This document shows positions 8,009 to 16,011 of a stretch of DNA of 64,000 nt, piece after piece. Origin of the DNA: Collinsella sp. (GTDB taxonomy: Bacteria > Actinomycetota > Coriobacteriia > Coriobacteriales > Coriobacteriaceae). Location of the stretch: the NCBI GenBank assembly GCA_018382295.1, contig JAGZQF010000002.1, forward strand, positions 1-64,000, given 5' to 3'. The notes below the pieces were generated by a model. That model searched no databases. It worked only from the letters and a program-made list of their open reading frames with translations, and was not told where the DNA came from. Numbering within the stretch: position 1 is the first letter of the stretch; each line of letters starts with the position of its first letter. A program made the translations under genes and the position numbers.

Positions 8009-9378
8009 TAGCGCGGCTCGCCCACAACGGAGCCGGACAAATACCAGGTCTTGGCAACGTCAACGTCAACATCAAGGATCTTGCCAACAAGCTGATCGAT
8101 GCTGTAACCCTCGGGGATAGGCGCATGCACGGTCTGATTCTTGGGACTCTTGCCCAGCAGGACCGCGTCGTTCTTTTTACTCGTTCCCTCAATGAGCGCC
8201 GGCACCACAGCATGAAGCTCACCCTGGTTATACTCGTGTGCCGTAGTCTCGATAACCTTAACCAGGCGGTTGAAACGCTCGAGAATAACCTCATGCGGCG
8301 TAGGATCGTCAATCTCGGCGGCAGGGGTACCGGCGCGCTTGGAATAGATGAAGGTATAGGCCTGAGCATAGCGGACCGTCTCGGCAAGTGAGAGCGTCTG
8401 TTCAAAGTCTTCTTCAGTCTCGCCCGGGAAGCCAACGATAATGTCGGTCGAGAGCGCGATATCGGGCATGCGGTTGCGAATGCGATCGACCAGGCCCAAA
8501 TAGTCCTCGCGTGTATAACGGCGATTCATCTCTTTGAGGATCCGCGTCGAACCTGACTGGACGGCCAGGTGCAGCTGCGGCATAACGGCAGGCGTCTCGG
8601 CCATGGCGTCGATGGTCTCGGGCAGCAGATCCTTGGGATGCGAAGACGTAAAGAAGATGCGCTCCACACCCGTATCGCCCACGGCGCGCAGCAAGTCGGC
8701 AAAACGCGGCTTGCCAAACAGATCGCGACCATATGAGTTAACGTTTTGGCCCAGCAGCGTAATCTCACGCACGCCCTGGCGCACCAAACCGGTCACCTCG
8801 TCGACAATCTCCTCGAAGGGGCGGCTCTTTTCGCGACCGCGCACGTACGGCACGATGCAATAGGTGCAGAAATTATTGCAGCCCGTCATGATGGGCACCC
8901 AAGCGTGATACTGGGTCTCTCGATGCCACGGCATGCTCATGGCATCCGTATCCTCATGCTCATTGGTACGGATATGACGCTTGCCGTCAAGGAACGCCTC
9001 GGCAATGAGCTCGGCCACATGTGCGATAGAATGCGTGCCAAAGATGACATTGACGTTATCGACGTTGGTGAGCAGTCCCTCGCCATCACGCTGCGCGATG
9101 CAGCCGCCCACGGCAACCACACGCTTGCCCGAAGGCGAAGGCGGCAGGCTTTTGCAGGAATTGCACTGACCGTACAGGCGAGTATCGGCGGCCTCGCGCA
9201 CGCAGCATGTCATGAAGACAACGATATCGGCATGCTCAAGATCGAGCGCCATGAGGCAACCATACGAATCGAGCAGACCGCTCACGCGCTCAGAGTCGTG
9301 CTGATTCATCTGGCAGCCAAAGGTGCGGATAAAGTAGGTTTTACCGGCAAGAATATCGCGTACGGAACGCTGATCCAT
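8008..9378 (-). CDS. miaB: tRNA-i6A37 methylthiotransferase (MiaB)
   Basis: Radical-SAM enzyme with two iron-sulfur clusters that adds a methylthio group to isopentenyladenosine-37. It has the N-terminal MTTase domain (RTFGCQMNQHDSERV with Cys22), the radical SAM CxxxCxxC in GCNNFCTYC (about 166-173) and a C-terminal TRAM domain. Two in-frame ATGs (9384 and 9378) are separated by one codon; the second is better spaced from AGGA and gives 456 residues. It is the first of three MTTases in this window and sits directly upstream of miaA. Confidence 0.97.
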   Translation of the reverse strand: MDQRSVRDILAGKTYFIRTFGCQMNQHDSERVSGLLDSYGCLMALDLEHADIVVFMTCCVREAADTRLYGQCNSCKSLPPSPSGKRVVAVGGCIAQRDGEGLLTNVDNVNVIFGTHSIAHVAELIAEAFLDGKRHIRTNEHEDTDAMSMPWHRETQYHAWVPIMTGCNNFCTYCIVPYVRGREKSRPFEEIVDEVTGLVRQGVREITLLGQNVNSYGRDLFGKPRFADLLRAVGDTGVERIFFTSSHPKDLLPETIDAMAETPAVMPQLHLAVQSGSTRILKEMNRRYTREDYLGLVDRIRNRMPDIALSTDIIVGFPGETEEDFEQTLSLAETVRYAQAYTFIYSKRAGTPAAEIDDPTPHEVILERFNRLVKVIETTAHEYNQGELHAVVPALIEGTSKKNDAVLLGKSPKNQTVHAPIPEGYSIDQLVGKILDVDVDVAKTWYLSGSVVGEPR

Positions 9379-9423
9379 GTGCATAAGTCCTAACGTTGGG
9401 GAGCGAATCGAGGCAAGCAGAAG

Positions 9424-9741
9424 CTATGCCACAGGCTTAACATCATCCATGACGACGTTATCCATAGCAGCTCGATTGATCTGGTGAACGTAGATAGAAA
9501 GGCGGATGGCCGTGCGCGACTCCCCGTTAATGAGGATGTCGGAGAACACGGGCGCGCAGGAAATATCAAAACCGGTTGGAATCAAAAAACCGCGCGCGAT
9601 AGCCACGGCCTTAATGGCCTGGTTGACCGCACCGGCGCCGACACACTGGATGTTGACGGGTACACCATCCTTGACCATGCCGGCGATGGCGCCGGCAACG
9701 GACGCGGGCGATGATTTGCTTGATACCTTCAGGCAATCCAT
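9424..9741 (-). CDS. spoVS: stage V sporulation protein S (SpoVS)-like
   Basis: A 105-residue Alba-like protein beginning MDCLKVSSKSSPASVAGAIA, the conserved SpoVS N-terminus, with GVPVNIQCVGAGAVNQAIKA following. Start chosen at 9741 because of AGGAG upstream; the reading frame is open further upstream but that part is not conserved-looking. In Bacillus SpoVS affects spore coat and septation; nothing else here suggests sporulation, so a nucleic-acid-binding role in vegetative cells is more likely. Position between rny and miaB is the same as in Bacillus. Confidence 0.93.
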   Translation of the reverse strand: MDCLKVSSKSSPASVAGAIAGMVKDGVPVNIQCVGAGAVNQAIKAVAIARGFLIPTGFDISCAPVFSDILINGESRTAIRLSIYVHQINRAAMDNVVMDDVKPVA

Positions 9742-9815
9742 GAAGAAACTCCTGCGTTTAAAAGTACGTTTTAACTGCAATAACTGTATCGTACCGAGTG
9801 GACTCGGTAAAGGCA

Positions 9816-10901
9816 CTATTCCTCTTTGGCAAGATCGAAGGTCACGGTGATTCGATCACGCGAAACACGAATCTTTGGGTCGCCGCAAAGGTTGAGATAG
9901 TACCGGGCGGCAAGGTCATTAAAGTCGCGCTCCACAGCACGCGAAAACTGTGCCATGTCATCCTTGGCAATACGTAGCCCGCGACGATCCTTCGCGAGAT
10001 CGACAGGAGCCGGCGCATGCGAGGACGAATCACGCTCGCGCAGCAGACGCGCAGTCACACCGCGAACGGGCTTAATCTGCCCTGCCAAAATGCGATGGGC
10101 CGTGCGCTCAGACATCTCAAGACCCAAACCCGAACAGATACGGATAAAGTCCTCGGCATCAGAGGCAAGGCCTAAACGGTCGACAACCGGAAGCTCGCTC
10201 TCGTCATCAATAAACAGGAGACGCGACGTATCGAGCCGACTTGACGCCTGAGCATAAAGGGTCGCGGCAATCTCAGACGGAGAACCAAGATAGACATCGC
10301 AACCACGCAACTCCTCGAGCGCAAACTCACAAGCAGCGCGAATAATATTATGCGGGCCGCGAGCACAGACATAACGTCCGTCCTCATCCTTGACGGCCTG
10401 GGGCCAGCTGGACTGATCGGCACGCTCATTGAGGCGGTCGGCCGCAACGCTCACCTTAAAGGCCGAGCCAAGGTCGACACCAGACGTGACCACACGGGCC
10501 TCGTCGGTGTTCTGCTTGATCGAAAACAATGCCATGCCACGACCGTGAACGCCCCAACGGTCCATCTTCATGCTCTCGAGCTTGGAGGTAACGCGGGCAT
10601 CGAAGATTCGCTCTTGCATATCCTGCGGAACACCCGAACCGTTATCCAGAAAGACAAGCGTGCGGACGCCATCTTCCTTGGTCGTAGCGAGATAGACTTT
10701 GTCGGCGCCGGCATCGCGAGCATTACGGAGCATTTCGATGACGATATCCTCGACATGCTGAATGTCGTGCTTTGCCTGGCGCCGCTCGGCTTCCGAAACG
10801 CGGAGGCGGACATACCCCTCGCCAAGGTTCTCCTCGACGCGAAGGTTGCCCTCCCCCGACATCGACGCGATAAATGAGATGAGCTCGTTCGCGTCGCTCA
10901 T
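9816..10901 (-). CDS. GHKL-family ATPase of unknown function
   Basis: A 361-residue protein with an N-terminal HSP90/histidine-kinase-type ATP-binding fold: N box IEMLRNARDAG (55-65), G1 DNGSGVP (86-92) and G2 lid HGRGMALFS (119-127). It has no histidine phosphoacceptor, receiver, membrane helix or MutL/HSP90 middle domain that I can recognise, so it is neither a sensor kinase nor a known chaperone. The C-terminal 200 residues are unassigned. It starts 1 base after the rny stop and is followed by spoVS, occupying the position held by ymdB in Bacillus. A role tied to RNase Y or to SpoVS is inferred from position only. Confidence 0.7.
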   Translation of the reverse strand: MSDANELISFIASMSGEGNLRVEENLGEGYVRLRVSEAERRQAKHDIQHVEDIVIEMLRNARDAGADKVYLATTKEDGVRTLVFLDNGSGVPQDMQERIFDARVTSKLESMKMDRWGVHGRGMALFSIKQNTDEARVVTSGVDLGSAFKVSVAADRLNERADQSSWPQAVKDEDGRYVCARGPHNIIRAACEFALEELRGCDVYLGSPSEIAATLYAQASSRLDTSRLLFIDDESELPVVDRLGLASDAEDFIRICSGLGLEMSERTAHRILAGQIKPVRGVTARLLRERDSSSHAPAPVDLAKDRRGLRIAKDDMAQFSRAVERDFNDLAARYYLNLCGDPKIRVSRDRITVTFDLAKEE

Positions 10902-10902
10902 G

Positions 10903-12453
10903 TTATTTAGCGATATCGACAGCGCGGCTCTCGCGAATCACGACGACGCGCACCTGACCGGGATACTCCATCTCTTCCTCGATCTGATGGGCGATATCGT
11001 GAGCCAGGACCGTGGACTGGGCATCGGAGATCTTGTCCGGCTGAACCATGACGTGGACCTCGCGACCAGCCTGCATGGCATAGGTACGCTCGACGCCTTC
11101 ATGGGAGTTGGCGATCTCCTCGAGCTTCTCAAGACGCTTGATGTAGTTCTCGGCCGACTCGCGACGGGCACCGGGGCGAGAAGCAGAGACAGCATCAGCG
11201 GCCTGTACCAGGACATCGAGCACCGTGTTGGGGTCGACATCGGCATGGTGAGCCTCGATAGCGTGGACGATAACGGGCTTCTCACCATAACGGCGGGCAA
11301 GCTCGGCGCCGATGACGGCATGCGGGCCCTCGACGTCGTGGTCGATTGCCTTGCCAAGGTCGTGCAGCAGGCCGGCGCGCTTGGCGGTCACAACGTCCAG
11401 GCCAAGCTCGGAAGCCATCACGCCGCACAGGTCAGAGACTTCGAGGGAGTGCTGAAGCACGTTCTGACCAAACGAAGTACGGTAGCGCAGGGCACCAAGG
11501 GTCTTGACGATCTCGGGATGCAGGTCGTGAATGCCGGTATCGAAGGCAGCCTGCTCGCCAGCCTCGCGCACGCGCTGCTGAACCAGGTCGGCAGCCTTGT
11601 GATACATCTCCTCGATGCGGGCGGGGTGAATGCGGCCGTCGGCGATGAGGTTCTCGAGGGCAACACGAGCGGTCTCACGACGGACCGGGTCGAAGCTCGA
11701 AAGAACGACGGTCTCGGGCGTATCGTCGATCACGAGGTTGACACCGGAAACCTGCTCGAAGGTCCGGATGTTGCGACCCTCGCGACCGATGATACGGCCC
11801 TTGAGGTCATCAGAGGGAATGTGCACGGAGGTAACGGTGACCTCGGCTGTGTGGTCGGCAGCGCAGCGCTGAATCGCCAGGGACAGAATCTCCTGGGCGG
11901 TCTTGTGGCACTCGGCGCGAACCTGCTGCTCGGACTCGCGAATGATCGTGGCGGCCTCGTGGGTGACCTCGCCGCGAACCTTATCGAGGAGCTCCTTGTG
12001 GGCGTCCTCGCGGGTAAGGTCGGCAATACGCTCGAGCTCGGAGGTCTGCTTAGTGCAGAGCTCCTCAAGCTCGCGGGAGCGCTTCTCGACCTGACCGGCC
12101 TGGCTGGACAGCTGGTGCTCACGCTTGTCGAGAGCGTCGTTTCGGCGATCAAGGGACTCCTCGCGCTGCATCACGCGGTTCTCAAGCGTACGAATCTCGC
12201 TCTTACGCTGCTTGTCCTCGGCCTCGGCGGCCTGCTTGTTCTTGATGATCTCCTCTTTAGCCTCGAGCAGAGCCTCTTTTTTGAGGGTCTCGGCCTGACG
12301 CTTAGCATCACCGATCAGGGACTCAGCCTGTGCGTGTGCCGACTGGATCTTTTCGTCGGCCTCGTGAAGACTACCCTGCTTGGCGGTGCGCATGTAGGCA
12401 ATGGCGGCGATGGCACCCAAAACGATGCCAACGAGCGCTGCGATGATAGGCAT
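10903..12453 (-). CDS. rny: ribonuclease Y
   Basis: Membrane-anchored endoribonuclease that starts mRNA decay. The 516-residue protein has an N-terminal membrane helix (MPIIAALVGIVLGAIAAIAY), a long coiled coil (about 25-200), a KH RNA-binding domain (about 205-270) and an HD domain with HDLGKAIDHD. The in-frame GTG two codons upstream touches the AAGGAG site, so the ATG at 12453 is preferred. A consensus promoter lies about 170 nt upstream and the leader contains a GC hairpin. RNase J and PNPase are also encoded in the window. Confidence 0.97.
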   Translation of the reverse strand: MPIIAALVGIVLGAIAAIAYMRTAKQGSLHEADEKIQSAHAQAESLIGDAKRQAETLKKEALLEAKEEIIKNKQAAEAEDKQRKSEIRTLENRVMQREESLDRRNDALDKREHQLSSQAGQVEKRSRELEELCTKQTSELERIADLTREDAHKELLDKVRGEVTHEAATIIRESEQQVRAECHKTAQEILSLAIQRCAADHTAEVTVTSVHIPSDDLKGRIIGREGRNIRTFEQVSGVNLVIDDTPETVVLSSFDPVRRETARVALENLIADGRIHPARIEEMYHKAADLVQQRVREAGEQAAFDTGIHDLHPEIVKTLGALRYRTSFGQNVLQHSLEVSDLCGVMASELGLDVVTAKRAGLLHDLGKAIDHDVEGPHAVIGAELARRYGEKPVIVHAIEAHHADVDPNTVLDVLVQAADAVSASRPGARRESAENYIKRLEKLEEIANSHEGVERTYAMQAGREVHVMVQPDKISDAQSTVLAHDIAHQIEEEMEYPGQVRVVVIRESRAVDIAK

Positions 12454-12488
12454 GCTCACTCCTTTTTATGGATTCGTTACACAACAAA

Positions 12489-12514
12489 GCGAACCGTCCT
12501 TACGAACGGCTCGC
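12489..12514 (-). terminator. hairpin in the rny leader (terminator or attenuator candidate)
   Basis: Nine-nt arms (12489-12497, 12506-12514) pair with one mismatch around an 8-nt loop; on the minus strand the stem is followed by TTTGTTGTGT. It lies between the rny promoter and the rny start, so it would act as an attenuator for rny or as the end of recX transcripts. Confidence 0.45.
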
Positions 12515-12619
12515 GACATTTGAGTAATATGGGCGCAGCTTATGCGGGTCGGATACAGATAAACATATAAACAAACTCATCACAGATGAGCACATATCAC
12601 AAAGCAAATGACAGTGTTT

Positions 12620-12648
12620 ATCGTACGTTGAACCACAACAACTGTCAA
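12620..12648 (-). promoter_or_regulatory. predicted promoter of rny
   Basis: Minus strand: perfect -35 TTGACA (12643-12648), exactly 17 nt spacer, -10 TACGAT (12620-12625). It gives a leader of about 160 nt and makes rny independent of recA-recX. The rest of 12454-12710 shows only a short CTCATC/GATGAG hairpin near 12572 and the leader hairpin. Confidence 0.75.
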
Positions 12649-12710
12649 ATAAATGGCCCCAGCACGGCGGCTAAAACGCGGTGAACGGCAGGGCAACAAA
12701 GCGCATACGC

Positions 12711-13403
12711 CTAAACTGCACATCCCTCGCATTCGGCATCAAGACGTGCCTTAACGGCATCGGCGGCGATGTGATACGAGAAGCCCTTGCCCATCAAAAA
12801 CCGAACCAGTTTTTCGAATCCGCGCGTCTCTGGAACACGACGCTTGGCGAGCAGGGCTGACGCACGCGTCAAATCGTCTTCGACGGCAAAATAATCCTCG
12901 GGATAACCGGGAATGTCATCGAGCACGACATGACGGCGCTTGAGCTCGGTCTCGATTTTGCGCTGTCCCCAACCGCGCCGCTTGCGCTCCTCGATAAAGT
13001 ACGAGCAAAAGCGGCTCTCGTCTAAAAAGCGATACTCGGTGGCGCGCTCGACGGCGAAATCGATCGCAGGCTGGTGAAAGCCGTAGCGAGCCAGCTTGTC
13101 ACGGACCTCACCCGTCGCATGGTCGCGGCGCGATAACATCTCGGTCACCATGGTAAGTGCACATTTACGCTCAATGAGCTGCACCGCCTCACGAAAGTTG
13201 TCCCAATCACAGGGAAGATCGGGGCGGTTTTTGACATACAGCCGCGCGACCCGCACGGGAATCCAAATGGACCGCTCAAAACCGCCCTCAAGCTCACAAT
13301 CGATATGTGCGCAAGGCTTTTTGGACGCATACCCGCTCGAGAACGAGGAGGCCGCCTTCTTATCGGGAAAGACGACCGTGGCCTCGGTTACCGTATACGA
13401 CAT
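12711..13403 (-). CDS. recX: regulatory protein RecX
   Basis: Modulator of RecA filament extension. The 230-residue protein has a weakly conserved N-terminus and the three-helix repeats of RecX (about 85-225; for example LSRRDHATGEVRDKLARYGF and YIEE-type ERKRRGWGQRKIETEL). It is short of catalytic motifs, as expected. It begins 11 bases after the recA stop and is presumably cotranscribed from the SOS-regulated recA promoter, the usual arrangement. Confidence 0.92.
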   Translation of the reverse strand: MSYTVTEATVVFPDKKAASSFSSGYASKKPCAHIDCELEGGFERSIWIPVRVARLYVKNRPDLPCDWDNFREAVQLIERKCALTMVTEMLSRRDHATGEVRDKLARYGFHQPAIDFAVERATEYRFLDESRFCSYFIEERKRRGWGQRKIETELKRRHVVLDDIPGYPEDYFAVEDDLTRASALLAKRRVPETRGFEKLVRFLMGKGFSYHIAADAVKARLDAECEGCAV

Positions 13404-13414
13404 GAGCGTAACCG

Positions 13415-14563
13415 CTACTCGTCGTCATCATCGAGCATGGCGGAACCATCGATGGCGTAAAGCTCGTCAAACTCCTCAGGCGCAGGCTGATCGGTCAGCT
13501 CGACCTCGGACGGAGCATCGTCATCAAACTCAAGTCCGCAGGCAAGGCGGACCTTATGCTCAATCTCGTCAGCGCAATCGGGGTGTTCGCGCAGGAACGC
13601 CTTGGCGGCCTCGCGACCGTTGCCGAGCTTGTCCTCGCCATAGGCAAACCAGGAGCCCATCTTCTTGCAGATGCCGCACTCGACAGCCATGTCCAGAATC
13701 GAGCCCTCCTTAGAGATGCCCGTACCGTACATGATGTCGAACTCAGCAGAACGGAACGGAGCTGCCACCTTGTTCTTAACGACCTTGGCGCGCACGCGGT
13801 TACCGATAACCTCGTCCTTAAGCTTAATGCTGTCGATACGGCGAATGTCGATACGCACCGAAGAGAAAAACTTAAGGGCGCGGCCGCCCGTCGTAGTCTC
13901 GGGGTTGCCGAACATGACGCCGATCTTCTCACGCAGCTGATTAATGAAGATGCACGTCGTGTTGGACTTAGAAAGCGAGCCGGCGAGCTTACGGAGCGCC
14001 TGGCTCATCAGGCGAGCCTGAAGACCGACCGTAGTGTCGCCGATTTCTCCCTCGATCTCGGCACGCGGGGTCAGCGCGGCGACGGAGTCGACGACGATGG
14101 CATCGATGGCGCCGGAACGCACGAGCATGTCAACGATCTCGAGCGCCTGCTCACCCGTATCGGGCTGGGAAATCAGTACCTCGTCGATATCCACGCCAAT
14201 GCGCGCGGCATACGTGGGATCGAGCGCATGCTCGGCATCGATAAATGCCACAACGCCACCCATTGCCTGGGCCTCTGCCAAAATCTCGAGCGAAAGCGTC
14301 GTCTTACCGGAGGACTCAGGACCGTAAATCTCGACGATACGGCCGCGTGGCACGCCGCCGATACCCAGCGCGGCATCGAGGGCCAGGGCGCCCGTGGGAA
14401 TGGCCTCGACCTCGAGCTCGGGACCACCGTCGCCGTACCTCATGATGGAACCCTGGCCGAATTTCTTCTCGATCTCGGCCTTGGTGGTGGCGATCATCTC
14501 ATCGCGCTCTTTACCCGTCGTGCGAGCATGAACGGTACGTACGGGACCTGAATTCTTGGCCAT
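13415..14563 (-). CDS. recA: recombinase RecA
   Basis: ATP-dependent strand-exchange protein and co-protease for LexA. The 382-residue protein has Walker A GPESSGKT (81-88), the Walker B VVDSVAAL region, the L1/L2 loops (GNPETTTGG in L2) and an acidic C-terminal tail ending in DDDDE. Start at 14563 is chosen because of GAGGAGGG just upstream; the frame is open 7 codons further. Its promoter contains a perfect SOS box. It is followed by recX. Confidence 0.99.
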   Translation of the reverse strand: MAKNSGPVRTVHARTTGKERDEMIATTKAEIEKKFGQGSIMRYGDGGPELEVEAIPTGALALDAALGIGGVPRGRIVEIYGPESSGKTTLSLEILAEAQAMGGVVAFIDAEHALDPTYAARIGVDIDEVLISQPDTGEQALEIVDMLVRSGAIDAIVVDSVAALTPRAEIEGEIGDTTVGLQARLMSQALRKLAGSLSKSNTTCIFINQLREKIGVMFGNPETTTGGRALKFFSSVRIDIRRIDSIKLKDEVIGNRVRAKVVKNKVAAPFRSAEFDIMYGTGISKEGSILDMAVECGICKKMGSWFAYGEDKLGNGREAAKAFLREHPDCADEIEHKVRLACGLEFDDDAPSEVELTDQPAPEEFDELYAIDGSAMLDDDDE

Positions 14564-14593
14564 GAATAGCCCTCCTCTTAACAACCTGCATCG

Positions 14594-14622
14594 ATAATAA
14601 ACGAACGGCTGTTCGTGGTCAA
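14594..14622 (-). promoter_or_regulatory. recA promoter with embedded SOS box
   Basis: Minus strand: -35 TTGACC (14617-14622), 17-nt spacer, -10 TATTAT (14594-14599). The spacer contains the palindromic SOS box CGAACGGCTGTTCG (14602-14615), so LexA would cover the promoter core. This is the best operator in the window. Confidence 0.9.
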
Positions 14623-14790
14623 CCGTTCAGGCCAATCATATGCAGGCGGTCTTTCCAAAACCCAACCAAACGCCGACCAAACACTGACCAAATGCTTGAC
14701 CACAAAGGACCAAATATGAACAAGGCAGGCAAAAATACATCTACAACCAGCACAAACGCCAAATGAGCCTAAGGTCCCTATCTCCACAAT

Positions 14791-14812
14791 TAAGGGGCTC
14801 GAAGGCCCCTTA
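14791..14812 (-). terminator. hairpin after cinA
   Basis: Perfect 8-bp stem TAAGGGGC/GCCCCTTA with a 6-nt loop lies 9 bases past the cinA stop codon. The run of T expected for an intrinsic terminator is weak (ATTGTGG), so this is a probable, not certain, terminator separating pgsA-cinA from recA. The remaining 14623-14790 shows nothing recognisable. Confidence 0.5.
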
Positions 14813-14820
14813 AAACACGT

Positions 14821-15351
14821 CTATTCCATAGAGTTGAGCACAAGGGCAATGCGACCCAATGCCTCCGTGACCGCATGGGCACGAACACACGAACGGTCGC
14901 CCTCATAGTGGCAGCGCACAGAGTCCACAACCGGCACGCCCCCATCGGCGGAACGATGCGCCCAGCCAATATAGAAAGTGCCCGCCGGATCGTCCTCAGT
15001 GCCACCGCCGGGGCCGGCATAACCCGTTGCGCTCACTGCAATATCGCTCTGGTACAGCTCCAGCGAACCCACCGCCATCTCGCGCGCGGTCTGATGCGAC
15101 ACCGCGGTATAGCGGTCAAGCGTCTCCTGCTCAACACCAAGAACGCGATGCTTAATCTCATCGCAATAGGTCACCGCACCGCCACGCAGCACCGCCGAGG
15201 CGCCCGGGATATCGGCAATCGTCGAGGCGATCATACCCGCCGTCAGCGACTCAGCCGTCGAAACCGTCACGCCCCGAGCGCTCGCGCGCTCGACAATATC
15301 ACGCGCCAGCTCCTCGTTATGTGCGGAAATCTGCTCAAAAGAGTCCGTCAT
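14821..15351 (-). CDS. CinA C-terminal family nicotinamide-nucleotide amidohydrolase (PncC-like)
   Basis: A 176-residue single-domain protein of the CinA C-terminal (PncC) family, which deamidates nicotinamide mononucleotide for NAD recycling. It shows STAESLTAGMIASTIADIPG (about 31-50) and SATGYAGPGGGTEDDPAGTF. The MoCF-like N-terminal domain of full-length competence protein CinA is absent, so a competence role is not implied. Location beside recA is the classic cinA-recA arrangement. An in-frame GTG two codons upstream (15357) is an alternative start. Confidence 0.9.
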   Translation of the reverse strand: MTDSFEQISAHNEELARDIVERASARGVTVSTAESLTAGMIASTIADIPGASAVLRGGAVTYCDEIKHRVLGVEQETLDRYTAVSHQTAREMAVGSLELYQSDIAVSATGYAGPGGGTEDDPAGTFYIGWAHRSADGGVPVVDSVRCHYEGDRSCVRAHAVTEALGRIALVLNSME

Positions 15352-15363
15352 ACCCACCAGGAC

Positions 15364-16002
15364 CTAGACCGAAAAGACGATCTTGCGGCAGTTCCAGAAG
15401 TACTGGGCGCCCGAGATAACGGTCAGGACAACGGCAACGGCGTACAGGAAGCGCGACACCGAGTAGATGCCGAGCGTTAGCGCCACCGGGCCAAGGTGCA
15501 AGCCGGCCATAGCAAAAACGCACAGGTAACCGCAAATGGAGACCATCGTGGTTGCCGTCTTGTACTTGCCGAGCTTATCGGCCGCAACGACCACACCGGC
15601 CGCACTCGCGACCATGCGAAGGGCGCTCACCAGAAGCTCACGGAACAGGATAATGAACACGGACCACACGGTCACTGCGCCAAAATCCAAGAACAGCAGC
15701 AGGGCCGAGAACACGAGCAGCTTATCGGCGATGGGGTCCAAGAATTTACCGAAGTCGGTGATCTCGTTGCGCGAACGCGCCAGATAACCGTCGACCTTAT
15801 CGGTGCACGACAGGATCACATACAGAATGAAGGCAGCGGCGGCGAGCGGGCCGTCGAAGATGCTCCAATCCGTACCGGCAACACTCGTGTGAGAAAGCGC
15901 CGACACGATCATGAACACCGGGATAAAGACGATGCGAACGCACGTCACGATGTTGGCGGGCGTCCAGACACTCGTCAGTTCCTTATTACTCTCGTTAGCC
16001 AC
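15364..16002 (-). CDS. pgsA: CDP-diacylglycerol-glycerol-3-phosphate 3-phosphatidyltransferase
   Basis: Makes phosphatidylglycerol phosphate from CDP-diacylglycerol and glycerol 3-phosphate at the membrane. The 212-residue protein has several hydrophobic helices and the CDP-alcohol phosphotransferase motif in DGYLARSRNEITDFGKFLDP (D-G-x2-A-R-x8-G-x3-D with the final D). GTG start at 16002, preceded by GGAGAG. It lies 9 bases from the rimO stop and is followed by cinA. Its substrate is made by CdsA, encoded at the end of the window. Confidence 0.93.
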   Translation of the reverse strand: MANESNKELTSVWTPANIVTCVRIVFIPVFMIVSALSHTSVAGTDWSIFDGPLAAAAFILYVILSCTDKVDGYLARSRNEITDFGKFLDPIADKLLVFSALLLFLDFGAVTVWSVFIILFRELLVSALRMVASAAGVVVAADKLGKYKTATTMVSICGYLCVFAMAGLHLGPVALTLGIYSVSRFLYAVAVVLTVISGAQYFWNCRKIVFSV

Positions 16003-16011
16003 GACGCTCTC

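Noticed and set aside
9424..9741. SpoVS as evidence for sporulation
   Set aside because: SpoVS homologues occur widely in non-spore-formers; no other sporulation gene is present.
14578..14787. 69-codon ORF upstream of recA on the minus strand
   Set aside because: It covers the recA promoter and SOS box, has poor codon use and no similarity I recognise.
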